Below are positions 40,030 to 50,440 of a stretch of DNA of 64,000 nt, piece after piece (the first letter of the stretch is position 1; each line of letters begins with the position of its first letter). Under the pieces are notes generated by a model that worked only from the letters and a program-made list of their open reading frames with translations, ran no database searches and had not been told where the DNA came from. Position numbers and translations under genes: made by a program. Origin of the DNA: Thysanoteuthis rhombus (taxonomy: Eukaryota > Mollusca > Cephalopoda > Oegopsida > Thysanoteuthidae). The DNA lies in contig OY735233.1 in the NCBI GenBank assembly GCA_963457665.1, positions 23,599,928 through 23,663,927 of the forward strand, written 5' to 3'.

Positions 40030-40455
40030 GTAAGTGAAAATGATCAGGAACAATGAATCCATTGAAAACTTTATTTGTACTCTTCAAGGAAAGAATGCAA
40101 TGAAATGAAATTCGAAAATATTTTGAATTTGACTCCTTGCTGACTAAAAGTAACTATATTTTATTTTTTTTATACTTTGCAAAATGTCTGTTTTGTAAGT
40201 AAAAATTATCAGAAACAATGAATCCACTGCTATCTAACTTTGTAGTATAAAGGCAAAGAAGGCAATGAAATGAACGTGGCAAATATTTTGAAGTTCATTT
40301 CCTTGCTGGCTAAAAGCAACTAGATTTTGTTCCTTTAGACTTTTCAAAATGTTATTTTTGTAAGTTAAAATGATCAGGATTAATGAATCCATTGCAATCT
40401 TTCTTTTTACTATTCAAGCAAAGAAGGCAATAGAATAAACGTGGTAATTATTTTG

Positions 40456-40530
40456 AAGTTTATGTCAATCCAACTTTGGCCAATGGTCACACTCACGGAG
40501 CACAGAACATATTTTTTAAAAAAACAAACT
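40456..40530 (-). repeat. Short piece resembling the outer part of module A
   Basis: CCAACTTTGGCCAATGGT followed by CACGGAGCACAGAAC resembles the reverse complement of 3060-3105. If real, the large array is followed by a module A end just as the monomers of copy 2 are. The similarity is short and imperfect. Confidence 0.3.
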
Positions 40531-41634
40531 TAAAAACGAGTTACAAACCTCGGGTGGGGGGGGGTACCAATAATTTTTTTTTTCATGGGACGGTCATCAT
40601 ATTTCAAGTATTGCAATGTCAAAACAAAAAAAATTGATGCAATTCACCTTAAATTTTCAGTTGCCTTTTTATCGGAAATTTCGACTTTTATTATGACAGC
40701 CAGAGTTTTGATAAGAAAGATCAACTGGAAAGAAATGAAGTTAAATAGTATCAAAAATAATTATTTTTCAGATTCTTACTTGTTAAAAAATGAATTATAA
40801 AGTCAGTTTTTACAATTTTGGTCATTTCTGCAGTTTCAGTCTGGTCTAAATTATAACTTAACACAACATTTTAAAACAAGTTGAACTTCCACCTACATTA
40901 TTTTCACTTGAATTTTTATTGGAATATATTTTATTTGGAATAATTATCAACATATTCTCCTTCAATATCATGTTATTGGGAATCTTTCAAAAACTTTGTG
41001 TAATAGAATCTGAATAATAATCATGGCTTCCTTGTTTCACCAAGAAAAAAGTTCTGTTACTGTACATCAATTTTTTCCCCCGTCACTGTTGTCCCTCATT
41101 GAGTAGGTTGCCTGGTACAAAAATATCTCATCTAAGAACAAACAATAAGAGGTATAGTTTGATTCAGAATGTGTCTTAGAGCCAGATTTTAAAACCATTC
41201 AGAAACCAGTACCGTCTTCAAAAAAGGCTATTTCTAAACTATTCAGAAAGTGATGCTCGAAATCCTGGTATATTTGCTGTAAGCAAAGATGAAAGAAATT
41301 GGAGAATCTTCCTTTGTTATTATCATGGTTGATGACTTCTTTCAGAACACACAAATGGTGATTGTTCTGCAGTATGCGCTGAATGAATATTCGAGTGTTT
41401 TTGGAAATTCTTTATTCCAGAAAAAAAAACTGCAGATAGCTTATCAAAACATATTTTACGACAGTTGATCTTTGAATGAAAGAAATAAAGATAAAGAGCT
41501 CAAACATTTGAAGATGCAAATGTCATGAAAGGGAGGGGGGGCGTTCAGGCAAAAATAAAACATGAAAGAGAAATTCAAGCAGCACCCCACTGCTTCTGTT
41601 AATTTTTAACGTTCCATTAAATTTCTCTTATAAA
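40531..41634. other. No feature recognised
   Basis: Includes a (G)10 run at about 40554 and a 71-codon frame at 40585-40800 without coding signature. Nothing else supportable. Confidence 0.5.
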
Positions 41635-41919
41635 CTTAATTCCATAGAGAAAAAGCATAAATATACAACACGAAAAAATTCTCCGGAAGAGATATCTGGA
41701 GCATGGATAGTGAAACAAAAAGTCTATCCATGAAGATTGAATAGAGGGTTCTGTTTAAAATACAAACGAAATTACTGAATACAACAGGCTGAAAGAGGCC
41801 GCAGTACACAACGTCCAAATCATTAAACGAAAAATTAAAACAATGAAATCAATTCAAAAGTGTATAATATATTTTATTGACTTTGAAAGTATCACAGACT
41901 AAAGAAAAAAAAGTCAGTT
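41635..41919 (-). repeat. Duplicate of the W exon 3' flank
   Basis: A direct duplicate of 10835-11115 (shared GAAGAGATATCTG.AGCATGGATAGTGAA and ACACAACGTCCAAATCATTAAA). TTTATTGACTTT near 41874 gives a minus-strand AATAAA at the position matching the one at 11070. Confidence 0.75.
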
Positions 41920-42018
41920 TTAAATAAATGACTCTTCAATGAGCCATTTTGGCAGAAGATTTTCCAATCTTTCCTGTTGGATATCTATTGAGTTCGTGTC
42001 GTTGGTGAGGCAAACATC
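41920..42018 (-). CDS. Exon W', second copy of terminal exon W
   Basis: Phase-0 frame DVCLTNDTNSIDIQQERLEN then LLPKWLIEESFI and TAA, 32 codons, preceded by AACCTAAG instead of the pyrimidine-rich acceptor of copy 11116-11217. Homology to the first locus stops at the acceptor, where module E of composite copy 3 begins. The frame is preserved but the splice site is weak and no exon V copy is near, so it may be an orphan exon. Confidence 0.4.
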   Translation of the reverse strand, partial: DVCLTNDTNSIDIQQERLENLLPKWLIEESFI

Positions 42019-42023
42019 CTTAG

Positions 42024-42240
42024 GTTACGTTGTCTTTCACTTAGAAGATTTTCACAAAATCAGAGCAAGGTGTCATGATTTATAGTGAATACATTGTCTC
42101 TTTATCATTTAGAAATTCGTCTACACAAGAATATTTGATGTAGAGAGTAAGGTAGATTCTTTTGACATTTATTTCAAATTTATTTGAAATCATATTTAGT
42201 AAGGCTCCCGAATTGTGGTTTTCGGTATAGAAAGATTAAA
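42024..42240 (+). repeat. Module E, copy 3
   Basis: Direct, nearly identical copy of 15500-15720. It abuts exon W' directly. Confidence 0.8.
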
Positions 42241-42385
42241 AAAAAAATCAGCCACTTTTATCCATCAAAGAAGTCAACTTTAAAATATTTACGACGTTCA
42301 TTTCATTGCCTTCTTTGCCGGGATAGTACAAACAAAAATCGCTATGGATTAATTGTTCCTGATCACTGATTGTACAAAAAAGACA
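42241..42385 (-). repeat. One 164-bp monomer, minus orientation (copy 3)
   Basis: Reversed monomer like 15721-15860, with the same shared changes. Confidence 0.75.
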
Positions 42386-42965
42386 AATTTTGAAAAGTCA
42401 TTTAATCGTACAAAATCTTAATATTTCCCTACTGTGCATTGCAAAATCAGTATAAAGTTTGAAATGTTTCTTTTAGTTGTTGAAATAAATCTTGAAACTT
42501 TTTTGCCTGACACTTCTGAAATGGAAAATTCATCCGAAACTGTTCAAATGTACAAATGCGTTGTGTGTTAATGGTTGGAATGAATTTAAAAATGTTGAAC
42601 ACGATAAAATGAGACACAAAAAAAGAAGATGAGTTTTAAATGGCGTGCATAATAACCGTGTTTAATGCCTGTTTCAAAGAAAGAAGTAATTGGTCAATAG
42701 GAATAAAGATATCAATATAGAAATAAAGGGTTATTGAGATTGATAAATAGATAAATAACAACACTAACTTGAGACTGTAGGTCCATCATTTGAGAAGAAA
42801 ATAAAGATTTCTGAGACATTAAGTCATCAATTGCCATATTTTATACAGGAAATGATTGGAAGTGACATCTTAACTTTTGTCAGGACCCGCTAACAGAGAC
42901 GAAAATACACTAAGGGGAGAGAATTATGATTTTTATTGATTACATTTGTTTATTTACTTCATGTA
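42386..42965 (+). repeat. Module D, copy 3
   Basis: Near-identical by eye to 15860-16440 and flanked by monomers of opposite orientation. Confidence 0.85.
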
Positions 42966-43225
42966 TCAATTGTTATATCTTCATGGGAATCTGCAGCCAC
43001 TTTTCCCGTGAAGTGAAATTGATCAGGAACAATGAATCCATTGCGATCTCTCTTTGTAATATTCAGGCAAAGAAAGCAATGAAATGAACGTGGTAAATAT
43101 TTTGAAGTTCACTTCCTTGCTGGTTAAAAGTAGCTAGATCTTGTAATTTTGGACTTTGCATAATGTCATTTTTGACAATGAAATGAACGTGGTAAATGTT
43201 ACGTTGACTCCTTTGATAGCTAAAA
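42966..43225 (+). repeat. Monomers, plus orientation (copy 3)
   Basis: One and a half monomers (GATCAGGAACAATGAATCC at 43021; GAACGTGGTAAAT at 43086 and again near 43185) leading into module C. The second is shortened by an internal deletion. Confidence 0.75.
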
Positions 43226-43254
43226 ATGGCCAGTTTCCCGTCTTTGATTCCCAG

Positions 43255-43361
43255 CTAATCCTGAAATCTACATCACATAACTAGAACCACAGCCAGGAGC
43301 CTTATTAGAATGACTCCAATGATTAAAATGTCCAGAGAATTTCTCATACTTCCTGCATTAG
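43255..43361 (+). pseudogene. Exon C', decayed copy of exon C
   Basis: Same 107-nt length and an intact acceptor (TTGATTCCCAG), but in-frame stops (CAT AAC TAG early on) and ATATCT in place of the GT donor. It is therefore not usable in the frame that is open at 4941-5047. Confidence 0.55.
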
Positions 43362-43523
43362 ATATCTGTAGATGAATTTCGTGATGAGAAAGACAAGTTA
43401 TTTACTATAACTCCTGGGTCTACTATGAGTTCCTAAAAGTGTTCAAAGTAAGATAACATAAACTTAATTTTTACTTCATGATTACACTAATTTTCTTGGC
43501 TGTTTATTTTTCTACTTTTTCAG

Positions 43524-43572
43524 GCATGAAAGCTCTGAAACCTTACAGAAAGCCTCATTCCTACACGCATAA
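43524..43572 (+). CDS. Exon B', copy of terminal exon B
   Basis: Strong acceptor TTTTTCTACTTTTTCAG, then the frame HESSETLQKASFLHA and TAA, parallel to exon B. The longer frame at 43478-43696 starting MITLIFLAVYFSTFSG looks like a signal peptide, but its hydrophobic start is the pyrimidine tract of the acceptor read as protein, and the substitutions between copies do not favour that frame. Its partner exon C' is broken. Confidence 0.3.
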
Positions 43573-43963
43573 ATGCAATCATGAAAATTCTTTTCAACAT
43601 ACGGCAATACTTGCTGTAAATTTCGTATTTTTTTCCAAAACTGATCAAATGAGTATAAGCAGCAGCGGTTTCAATATCTATCAAATCTTTCATTGAATCA
43701 AATTCATGAACTACTATCCACTCAATCTTATTTGATTTCTCTTGATTTGATTCTGCTTATTGATCTGAACTTGAGACAAAATAACCGTTAGAAATTATTT
43801 TGTGAGGGTTGAAAATCTAAGAAATTACCGTGGTGGTGCCGTTGGACCAAGTACCTTGTTGATGATGTACCCTAAGCTCAATAGTCTATGGTCACCCCCC
43901 CCCAACAACTTCATTGACTACTTGAAGTTGCGTGACAGGAACTTTAATGAAAAGACGGGTGTG

Positions 43964-43965
<2 letters not shown>
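43573..43965 (+). repeat. Modules B (3' part) and truncated A, copy 3
   Basis: Reverse complement of 4400-4735, then the shared CTATGGTC...CAACTTCATTGACTAC joint, then a jump to the outer 45 bp of module A (GTTGCGTGACA...GTGTGATTATATA). Nearly all of A is deleted. Confidence 0.75.
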
Positions 43966-44032
<67 letters not shown>

Positions 44033-44536
44033 ATTTTTATGTGTGTGTATGTTTGTGTATAATATATGTATGTGTGTGTATAATGTATGTATGTATATAT
44101 GTGTGTGCATATAATGTATGTATAATGTATAACATGTGTATCTATGTATAATGTATGTATGTATATGTGTGTGTATAATGTATTTATGTGTATAATGTAT
44201 ATGTATCTCTATGTTTGTGTATGTATATATGTATCTATATGTATGTGTGTATATATGTATCTATGTATAATGTATGAGTGTGTGTATGATGTATGTGTAT
44301 ATATGTGTGTACGTATAATGTGTATGTTTGTATAATGTATGTATATGCGCATGTGTGTTTATAGTGTGTGTTTAACGTATGCATGTATGTATATGTGTGT
44401 GTGTGTTTAATGTTCGTATGTATGTATGTTCATGTGTGTATAATGTATATGTATGTGTGTGTATATAATGTACGTACGTATGTGTGTGTGTAATGTATAT
44501 ATATGTATCTATGTGTGTTTGTGTGTATAATGCATA

Positions 44537-44582
<46 letters not shown>

Positions 44583-44622
44583 ATGTATATGTATGTGTGT
44601 GTGTGTGTGTGTGTGTAGTAGC
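43966..44622. repeat. TA/TG minisatellite at the end of copy 3
   Basis: (TA)n, then (TG)n, then TGTGTGTATAATGTATGTATG-type units, as at 21860-22110. Frames through it are artefacts. Confidence 0.95.
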
Positions 44623-45372
44623 CGTTAAATTATTCAAGAACAGATTTGCAGGGTTTTAAGAGAAAAATTGACCACAGATATACAGTTCACCACAGAAGCG
44701 TATCCCAAAACAAAAAACTGGAAACTATTTCAGATGGTATTCTTAGTGAAATTACAAAACTGTTAAAAATCCTCTTGACAATTCCTATGATTATCTAAGA
44801 GCCTGAATGCTGCTGTTCAATATTAACAAAATCAAAACTTTTCTGAAAAACACTATAATTCAGGAAAGGCCAAATTCACTTGCAATGATTTCAACAGAGA
44901 AAAAAACTTCTTCAAAAGTCATCCAAACACTATGGAGATAGTTGACCTTTTGCTTGAGACAAAAGAATGGATTTTATTTTTAAATGAATTTGGATCAAGC
45001 TGAAATAGAGCATTTCGTTGTAAGTGAAATTAACATTATGAAAAGTATTTTCATATTCATACTTATCAAATGTGTTTGTGTGTGTGTGTGTGTTACAAAA
45101 CAAAAACTGCTAATTGGTATTGGGATTAATGTCCAACAACTCCAATAATCCAAACTGATATCATGGTTTCAAGTGTGGACGAGTATATATATAAAACATA
45201 TATATGTGTAGAAGAAAAATTGCAGACATAAAACAAACAGACATACAGATCTATTTATTTTTCTATGTATTTTATATATCTATGTATCGATGTACAAATA
45301 GAGGTGACAAGCAAAAGTAAACGAACCCAAAAAAAAGCAATAATAGATAACTTAAATTCCTTTTCGAAAAGA

Positions 45373-45457
<85 letters not shown>

Positions 45458-46060
45458 GGAGGGAGAGAGAGAGAAAGAGAGAGATGGGGTGAGATCTGGT
45501 TAGTCAATAATTAGAAACTGTCACGTCTTTTGGTTGTGTGCTATATTGGTGATGATCAATTTGAAAATTGAAAAAAGGGATAATCAATGAAAAAAGAGAC
45601 TGAACTGCCAATTTAGCGTCTGATTGCCTCTGAATTCCAACTAAAAGTTGAGGATAAATTTGAAAAAATCGTTTTTCTAGGGACAATAAGAAGAGGATGT
45701 TTAGTTTTACATCCCACTTGCTCTCTTGGCTAAGGTTGTTCGAATGAAACATATGTAGAGAGATAACCAGCTAGGGAGAATCACTTCAAAACTGAAGACA
45801 CCTATGTTGGAATTTTTTGCGGACGGTTTCTTATAGGTTCGAAAGATAAACATCCATATCCAAATCAAAAAGTCGCTTCGTGACATATCATACGGAGAGA
45901 ACAATTGACAGATGAGACTGGCCAAGGGCCAGTTTTCCATTACTCCTACTTAAGAATCATGAAACGTAGTAAATATTGTGACTATGACATTATCATGAAG
46001 TGAGGGAAATTCATTGGCTCCTTAAGTTTCACAATCAAATGATGACATGCACATACTAAA
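44623..46060. other. Intergenic, no gene recognised
   Basis: Contains (TG)9 near 45075, (TA)n(GA)n at 45379-45455, and minus-strand frames of 82 and 77 codons at 45504-45752 and 45707-45940. These overlap in different frames and show no family resemblance. I cannot support a gene. Confidence 0.5.
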
Positions 46061-46064
46061 CTTC

Positions 46065-46120
<56 letters not shown>

Positions 46121-46122
46121 TG

Positions 46123-46198
<76 letters not shown>

Positions 46199-46241
46199 AA
46201 TATATATATATATAAATATATGTATATATATAAATATATAC

Positions 46242-46310
<69 letters not shown>

Positions 46311-46317
46311 AATATAA
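46061..46317. repeat. (TA)n with regular TAAATA interruptions
   Basis: Long TA tract with a recurring TATATAAATATATA motif. The same style occurs at 47120-47350, on the other side of the retroelement remnant. Confidence 0.95.
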
Positions 46318-46746
46318 TGTGTACTTTAGAGAGTGAGACAGACTCGGGAGTGAAGTTTTTGGTGGTAAGGTTTATTAATCCTTATATGTCTATAGTCCAT
46401 GCATGTTTCGAGATTTCTCTCATCATCAGTGGTGAATGTTGTGTGAGTGTGGATTAAAATGTACCATGTGGAACCAGAGTCCACTGCCAGGGGCTATGCA
46501 TTGTGGGTAAGTTTTGTTGTCAGGGCTACTAGATGCCTCCTGCTGAATGTAAGAATGACCAGCAGGTATTGGGATTTTGGTAAAGCAGCAGCAGTTTGCC
46601 TTGGGGAGGGCAGAGTGTGTCAAGGTAGGGGGTAGTGTTGTAGAGGTGGATTTTCTGGTATGTTTGGGGTAGTGTAGGAGGGGTGGTGGGGTTATGGAGC
46701 TACATAGGTATCAACCTTAAAAGTTACTGAAAATGTTTCGGCTATG
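46318..46746 (-). mobile_element. Retroelement remnant with hammerhead motif (Penelope- or SINE-like)
   Basis: On the minus strand there is a stretch of decayed coding-like sequence (LPKANCCCFTKIPIPAG; KTYPQCIAPGSGLWFHM). A hammerhead-type core and the 3'-terminal segment also present at 1851-1925 follow. Hammerheads at such positions are known in Penelope-like elements and in schistosome SINEs (Sm-alpha). No reverse transcriptase remains, so the class is a guess. Confidence 0.5.
46393..46430 (-). ncRNA. Hammerhead ribozyme-like motif
   Basis: Minus strand: CTGATGA (46423-46429), T, stem II GAGA/TCTC closed by a GAAA loop, GAAA (46406-46409), then self-complementary CATGCATG (46398-46405) as a minimal stem III. 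All conserved core blocks are present and spaced as in type I hammerheads with a short stem III. The cleavage-site position reads GAC rather than the usual GUC/NUH, so activity is doubtful. Confidence 0.6.
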
Positions 46747-47120
46747 AGTTGAACAAGGGTTATAACAGGCTAAGTTGAAGTTTTTCCTATGGGTCTAGGT
46801 GACTTTGAAGCTTCCATTATTGAATGTTTCTAAGATGTGGGTGTGAGGATATTAATGGTAGGAGTTGTGTGTATTAGTGTTCTGTGTGGTGAGGGTTGTT
46901 CAGTTTAGTATTTTGATGGTGTAACACTACTATAACACTACTACACACCATCAAAATACTAAACTGAACAACCCTCACCACACAGAACACTAATACACAC
47001 AACTCCTACCATTAATATCCTCACACCCACATCTTAGAAACATTCAATAATGGAAGCTTCAAAGTCACCTAGACCCATAGGAAAAACTTCAACTTAGCCT
47101 GTTATAACCCTTGTTCAACT
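46747..47120. repeat. Perfect inverted repeat: 176-bp arms, 22-bp spacer
   Basis: Arms 46747-46922 and 46945-47120 are exact reverse complements, with no mismatch that I found. The spacer (46923-46944) holds a direct repeat of AACACTACTA. The left arm continues the retroelement remnant upstream, so the right arm is an inverted duplicate of it. Perfection implies a very recent event or an assembly or template-switch artefact. Confidence 0.95.
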
Positions 47121-48029
<909 letters not shown>

Positions 48030-48030
<1 letters not shown>

Positions 48031-48250
48031 GTATCCTTTATGTCTCAAACCCAATACCAAATACCAAGGTCAAGGAAAAAATTATGCATCGTTTCAGAGA
48101 TAACCCTAGATTTAGCTCACATCCTTTGACAAAATGAATACCCCTATCCACCCATAGCCACAGCCAAACGATTCTTGACAAATTCCCAAAATCAAAATAG
48201 AAAAAAAAAACAATCATTTCTCTGATGAAGCCCAAAGAGGGCAGACACAT
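48030..48250 (+). mobile_element. Second retroelement 3' end with degenerate hammerhead-like motif
   Basis: Plus-strand text ends AKRFLTNSQNQNRKK, NNHFSDEAQRGQTH. At 48219-48243 lies CTGATGA, GCCC/GGGC stem II with a short A/G loop, then AGAC where GAAA is expected. Penelope-like elements often end with a hammerhead that overlaps such a coding tail. The core is impaired here, so this is a relic at best. Confidence 0.35.
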
Positions 48251-48554
48251 TAACTAGTTTCTGTAGCGAATCTACATCCTATTATTCATTTATTCATTTC
48301 CAGCTCTACTCTAAAACAACTTGACTTTCATTGTATAAAGTTGAATGATAGAGCACTCTATGAAATGATTCAAATAGCAGACGTTGCTTTATGTTATGCT
48401 ATATTACTAAGTTGATTTGTACCACTCAGGATTAAGCACTCTTCAAGTGAGGTAACTCATCCATTGTAAGCTTAAACAATGCTCTTCCATAGGAGTAGAG
48501 CACTCAAAGTGGATGGGAAATTATGCATAAATTACTATATCACTTGAATTCAAC

Positions 48555-48660
48555 CTTACTGACCGTTCAGTTCCGAAGATTAGAGGTAGGATATCGGCCT
48601 CCGTGTCTGAAGCTAAGGTTTCAATCCTGCCTCGTGGTACTGAATGGGATAATGGAAAAT
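48555..48660 (+). mobile_element. tRNA-derived SINE head
   Basis: TAGGATATCGGCCTCCGTG, then AAGGTTTCAATCCTGCCTCG, is a recognisable A-box/B-box pair of the tRNA-SINE type, although the B box is imperfect (GGTTTCAATCC against GGTTCGANTCC). No tail could be delimited before the TA tract at 48758. Confidence 0.45.
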
Positions 48661-48750
48661 CTATAGCCACATTGAAAAAATGTAATACCACTGAACAGCT
48701 GTCTGTAGATGATACATTTTTTTTTAAATCATATTTTTATATTTTTTATA

Positions 48751-48754
<4 letters not shown>

Positions 48755-48807
<53 letters not shown>
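48755..48807. repeat. (TA)n tract
   Basis: Pure dinucleotide run. A similar run stands at 49041-49118. Confidence 0.95.
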
Positions 48808-48809
<2 letters not shown>

Positions 48810-49038
48810 TTACTTGACATATGACTGTTTTTGATACGGGACATATGAAAATAGCACTTATAGTACTTACTATATTATCAGTGGACGGAAAAAGTGTTTT
48901 TTTAAGAAACCAATGAAATAATTAATTGAATGACCGATTCTCCTCGCATCTTAATCAACTATTTTATTCTTGAAAAAATTCGATAACATGAACCTTGTAG
49001 TTGGTCAACTAGAATTTTGCTGTAAAAAGCAACAGGAA

Positions 49039-49122
<84 letters not shown>

Positions 49123-49258
49123 CATTGAATTTCTTCTTCACCTTCCAATTGCCATTTTCAAGAACATTCTGTCAGATCACTTCATATCTACACAACAACA
49201 CACACACACTTGGAGCAGATATAGATAATGAATGAACAAAACTGACAATTTGAACTTG

Positions 49259-49340
49259 AGGCTGTTTAGCTCAACAGTAAGAGCAACGCTACATTGAAGC
49301 AGCTACCTCCATGGACACAGGTTCGATTCCTCTAGCAATC
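49259..49340 (+). tRNA. tRNA-like gene or pseudogene
   Basis: A box TAGCTCAACAGTAAGAGC (D arm GCTC/GAGC) and a perfect B box GGTTCGATTCC. The ends GGCTGTT and AGCAATC can form six of seven acceptor pairs counting wobbles. The anticodon arm is poor (only GCT/AGC pairs) and the middle is longer than normal, so a pseudogene or SINE head is more likely than a working tRNA. Confidence 0.45.
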
Positions 49341-49446
49341 AAAATCTAATGATTTGCCTATTTTATCCATGGAAGATCCTTCAAATAGAGTTTCGATGTG
49401 ATATAACGCAATTCATAATCACACACACACACACATATATCAATAT

Positions 49447-49450
<4 letters not shown>

Positions 49451-49503
<53 letters not shown>

Positions 49504-49515
49504 CATATATACATA

Positions 49516-49603
<88 letters not shown>
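49451..49603. repeat. (TA)n tract
   Basis: Dinucleotide run with scattered TACATA, starting soon after (AC)n at 49422. Confidence 0.95.
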
Positions 49604-49605
<2 letters not shown>

Positions 49606-49939
49606 GACACAAGAGGCCAATAAGTTTGAGACGTTATGTTGTATAATACAGCAATTAATTATGTATATCACAGTCAACGAAATCGCCCCCTTATATTCAT
49701 TTTAGTTCTTTGAATACAATTAGGCAGTTCGGAAAATAATGACCAATTCTAGATAACCACCTTTAGCTGTGTCCTACAACATCAATATAGTACAATATAA
49801 TCAGTTTGTTTTAATTTTTAAAACGTTTTTTTATTTTTTTTACTTGAGATTAATCGTTCATTTCCAGAGTTATTAATAGACGATGTATAATTTTTCTCGT
49901 ACGTGTATGAACTTGGTCACAATTAGTTTTGAACAGCCT

Positions 49940-50215
49940 CCGATATTAACGTAGCATTCGATGGAGGAACCTCCTCTGATTGTGTAGTGTTGCTTTCAGG
50001 AGTGTTTATAGTGGAATTTTGAGACGTGAAGATCAAAAGGGTAGAGGACGTCCCTCTTCAATTGAAAATGAACAACTGAGGATTTCGAGCGAACAAAACC
50101 CATCCAAACCGTCGAAGAAATATTACAGATACAGGGTGTTGGCATTGCGACAAATTAAGATCATTTGTGACAAAAGGGCATTAATGACACTCAATAGGCG
50201 AAGTCGAATTTAATT
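49940..50215 (+). mobile_element. mariner-type DNA transposon fragment
   Basis: The plus strand encodes REDQKGRGRPSSIENEQLR, then SEQNPSKPSKK. This is the linker and start of the second helix-turn-helix of mariner transposases (consensus EDEPRSGRPS, then DNEQLRALIEQNPRQT). A frame change lies just upstream, where RWF..F.SGDF should be, and the frame ends soon after. The catalytic DDD domain and both terminal inverted repeats are missing, so it is dead. Confidence 0.8.
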
Positions 50216-50440
50216 CAACGAATACCGAATTTTCATTTGGAATCGGTGATCATTTAAAAAAACAAAGTATTGTTTTTTGTGTCATTTCTGGACGTTTTTT
50301 TCTGGAAACCTGTCTGGTACGTTGACCAATAAGACCAAATAGAAAGGGGAATATGATGAAATTATTTGAGTTCAAAATTGAGAAAAACAGAAGGGGAAAA
50401 GTAAAGGAGAGGGGAGGAAGGGAGATTTTGACACACACAC
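50216..50440. other. No feature recognised
   Basis: AT-rich flank of the mariner fragment. Confidence 0.5.

Larger units (their letters stand above)
22700..40455 (+). repeat. Tandem array of about 108 monomers of about 164 bp
   Basis: One head-to-tail orientation throughout. Monomer landmarks are GATCAGGAACATTGAATCC, ATTGCAATCTTTCTATGTA, AAGAAGGC, ATGAACGTGATAATG, GAAGTTGACTTCCTTGCC, CTAAAAGTAACTATATTTT, then (C/T)TTTTAG or TTTCAG, 20-21 nt around CAAAATGTCA, then GTAAGG or GTAAGT. Central monomers are homogeneous, and outer ones (22700-23100 and 38790-40455) are diverged, as expected for an array homogenised by unequal exchange. The 60-residue minus-strand and 68-residue plus-strand frames that recur along it come from the periodicity. 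Related monomers occur outside the array at 5061-5640, 15721-15860, 16441-16605, 42241-42385 and 42966-43225. Confidence 0.95.

Noticed and set aside
22700-40455. CRISPR array
   Set aside because: Monomers are contiguous with no constant-repeat/variable-spacer structure, and the DNA is eukaryotic.
43478-43696. Signal-peptide-like frame MITLIFLAVYFSTFSG... (also 4612-4830 minus)
   Set aside because: The hydrophobic start is the pyrimidine-rich splice acceptor, and substitutions between the two copies are replacements in this frame but mostly silent in the spliced frame.
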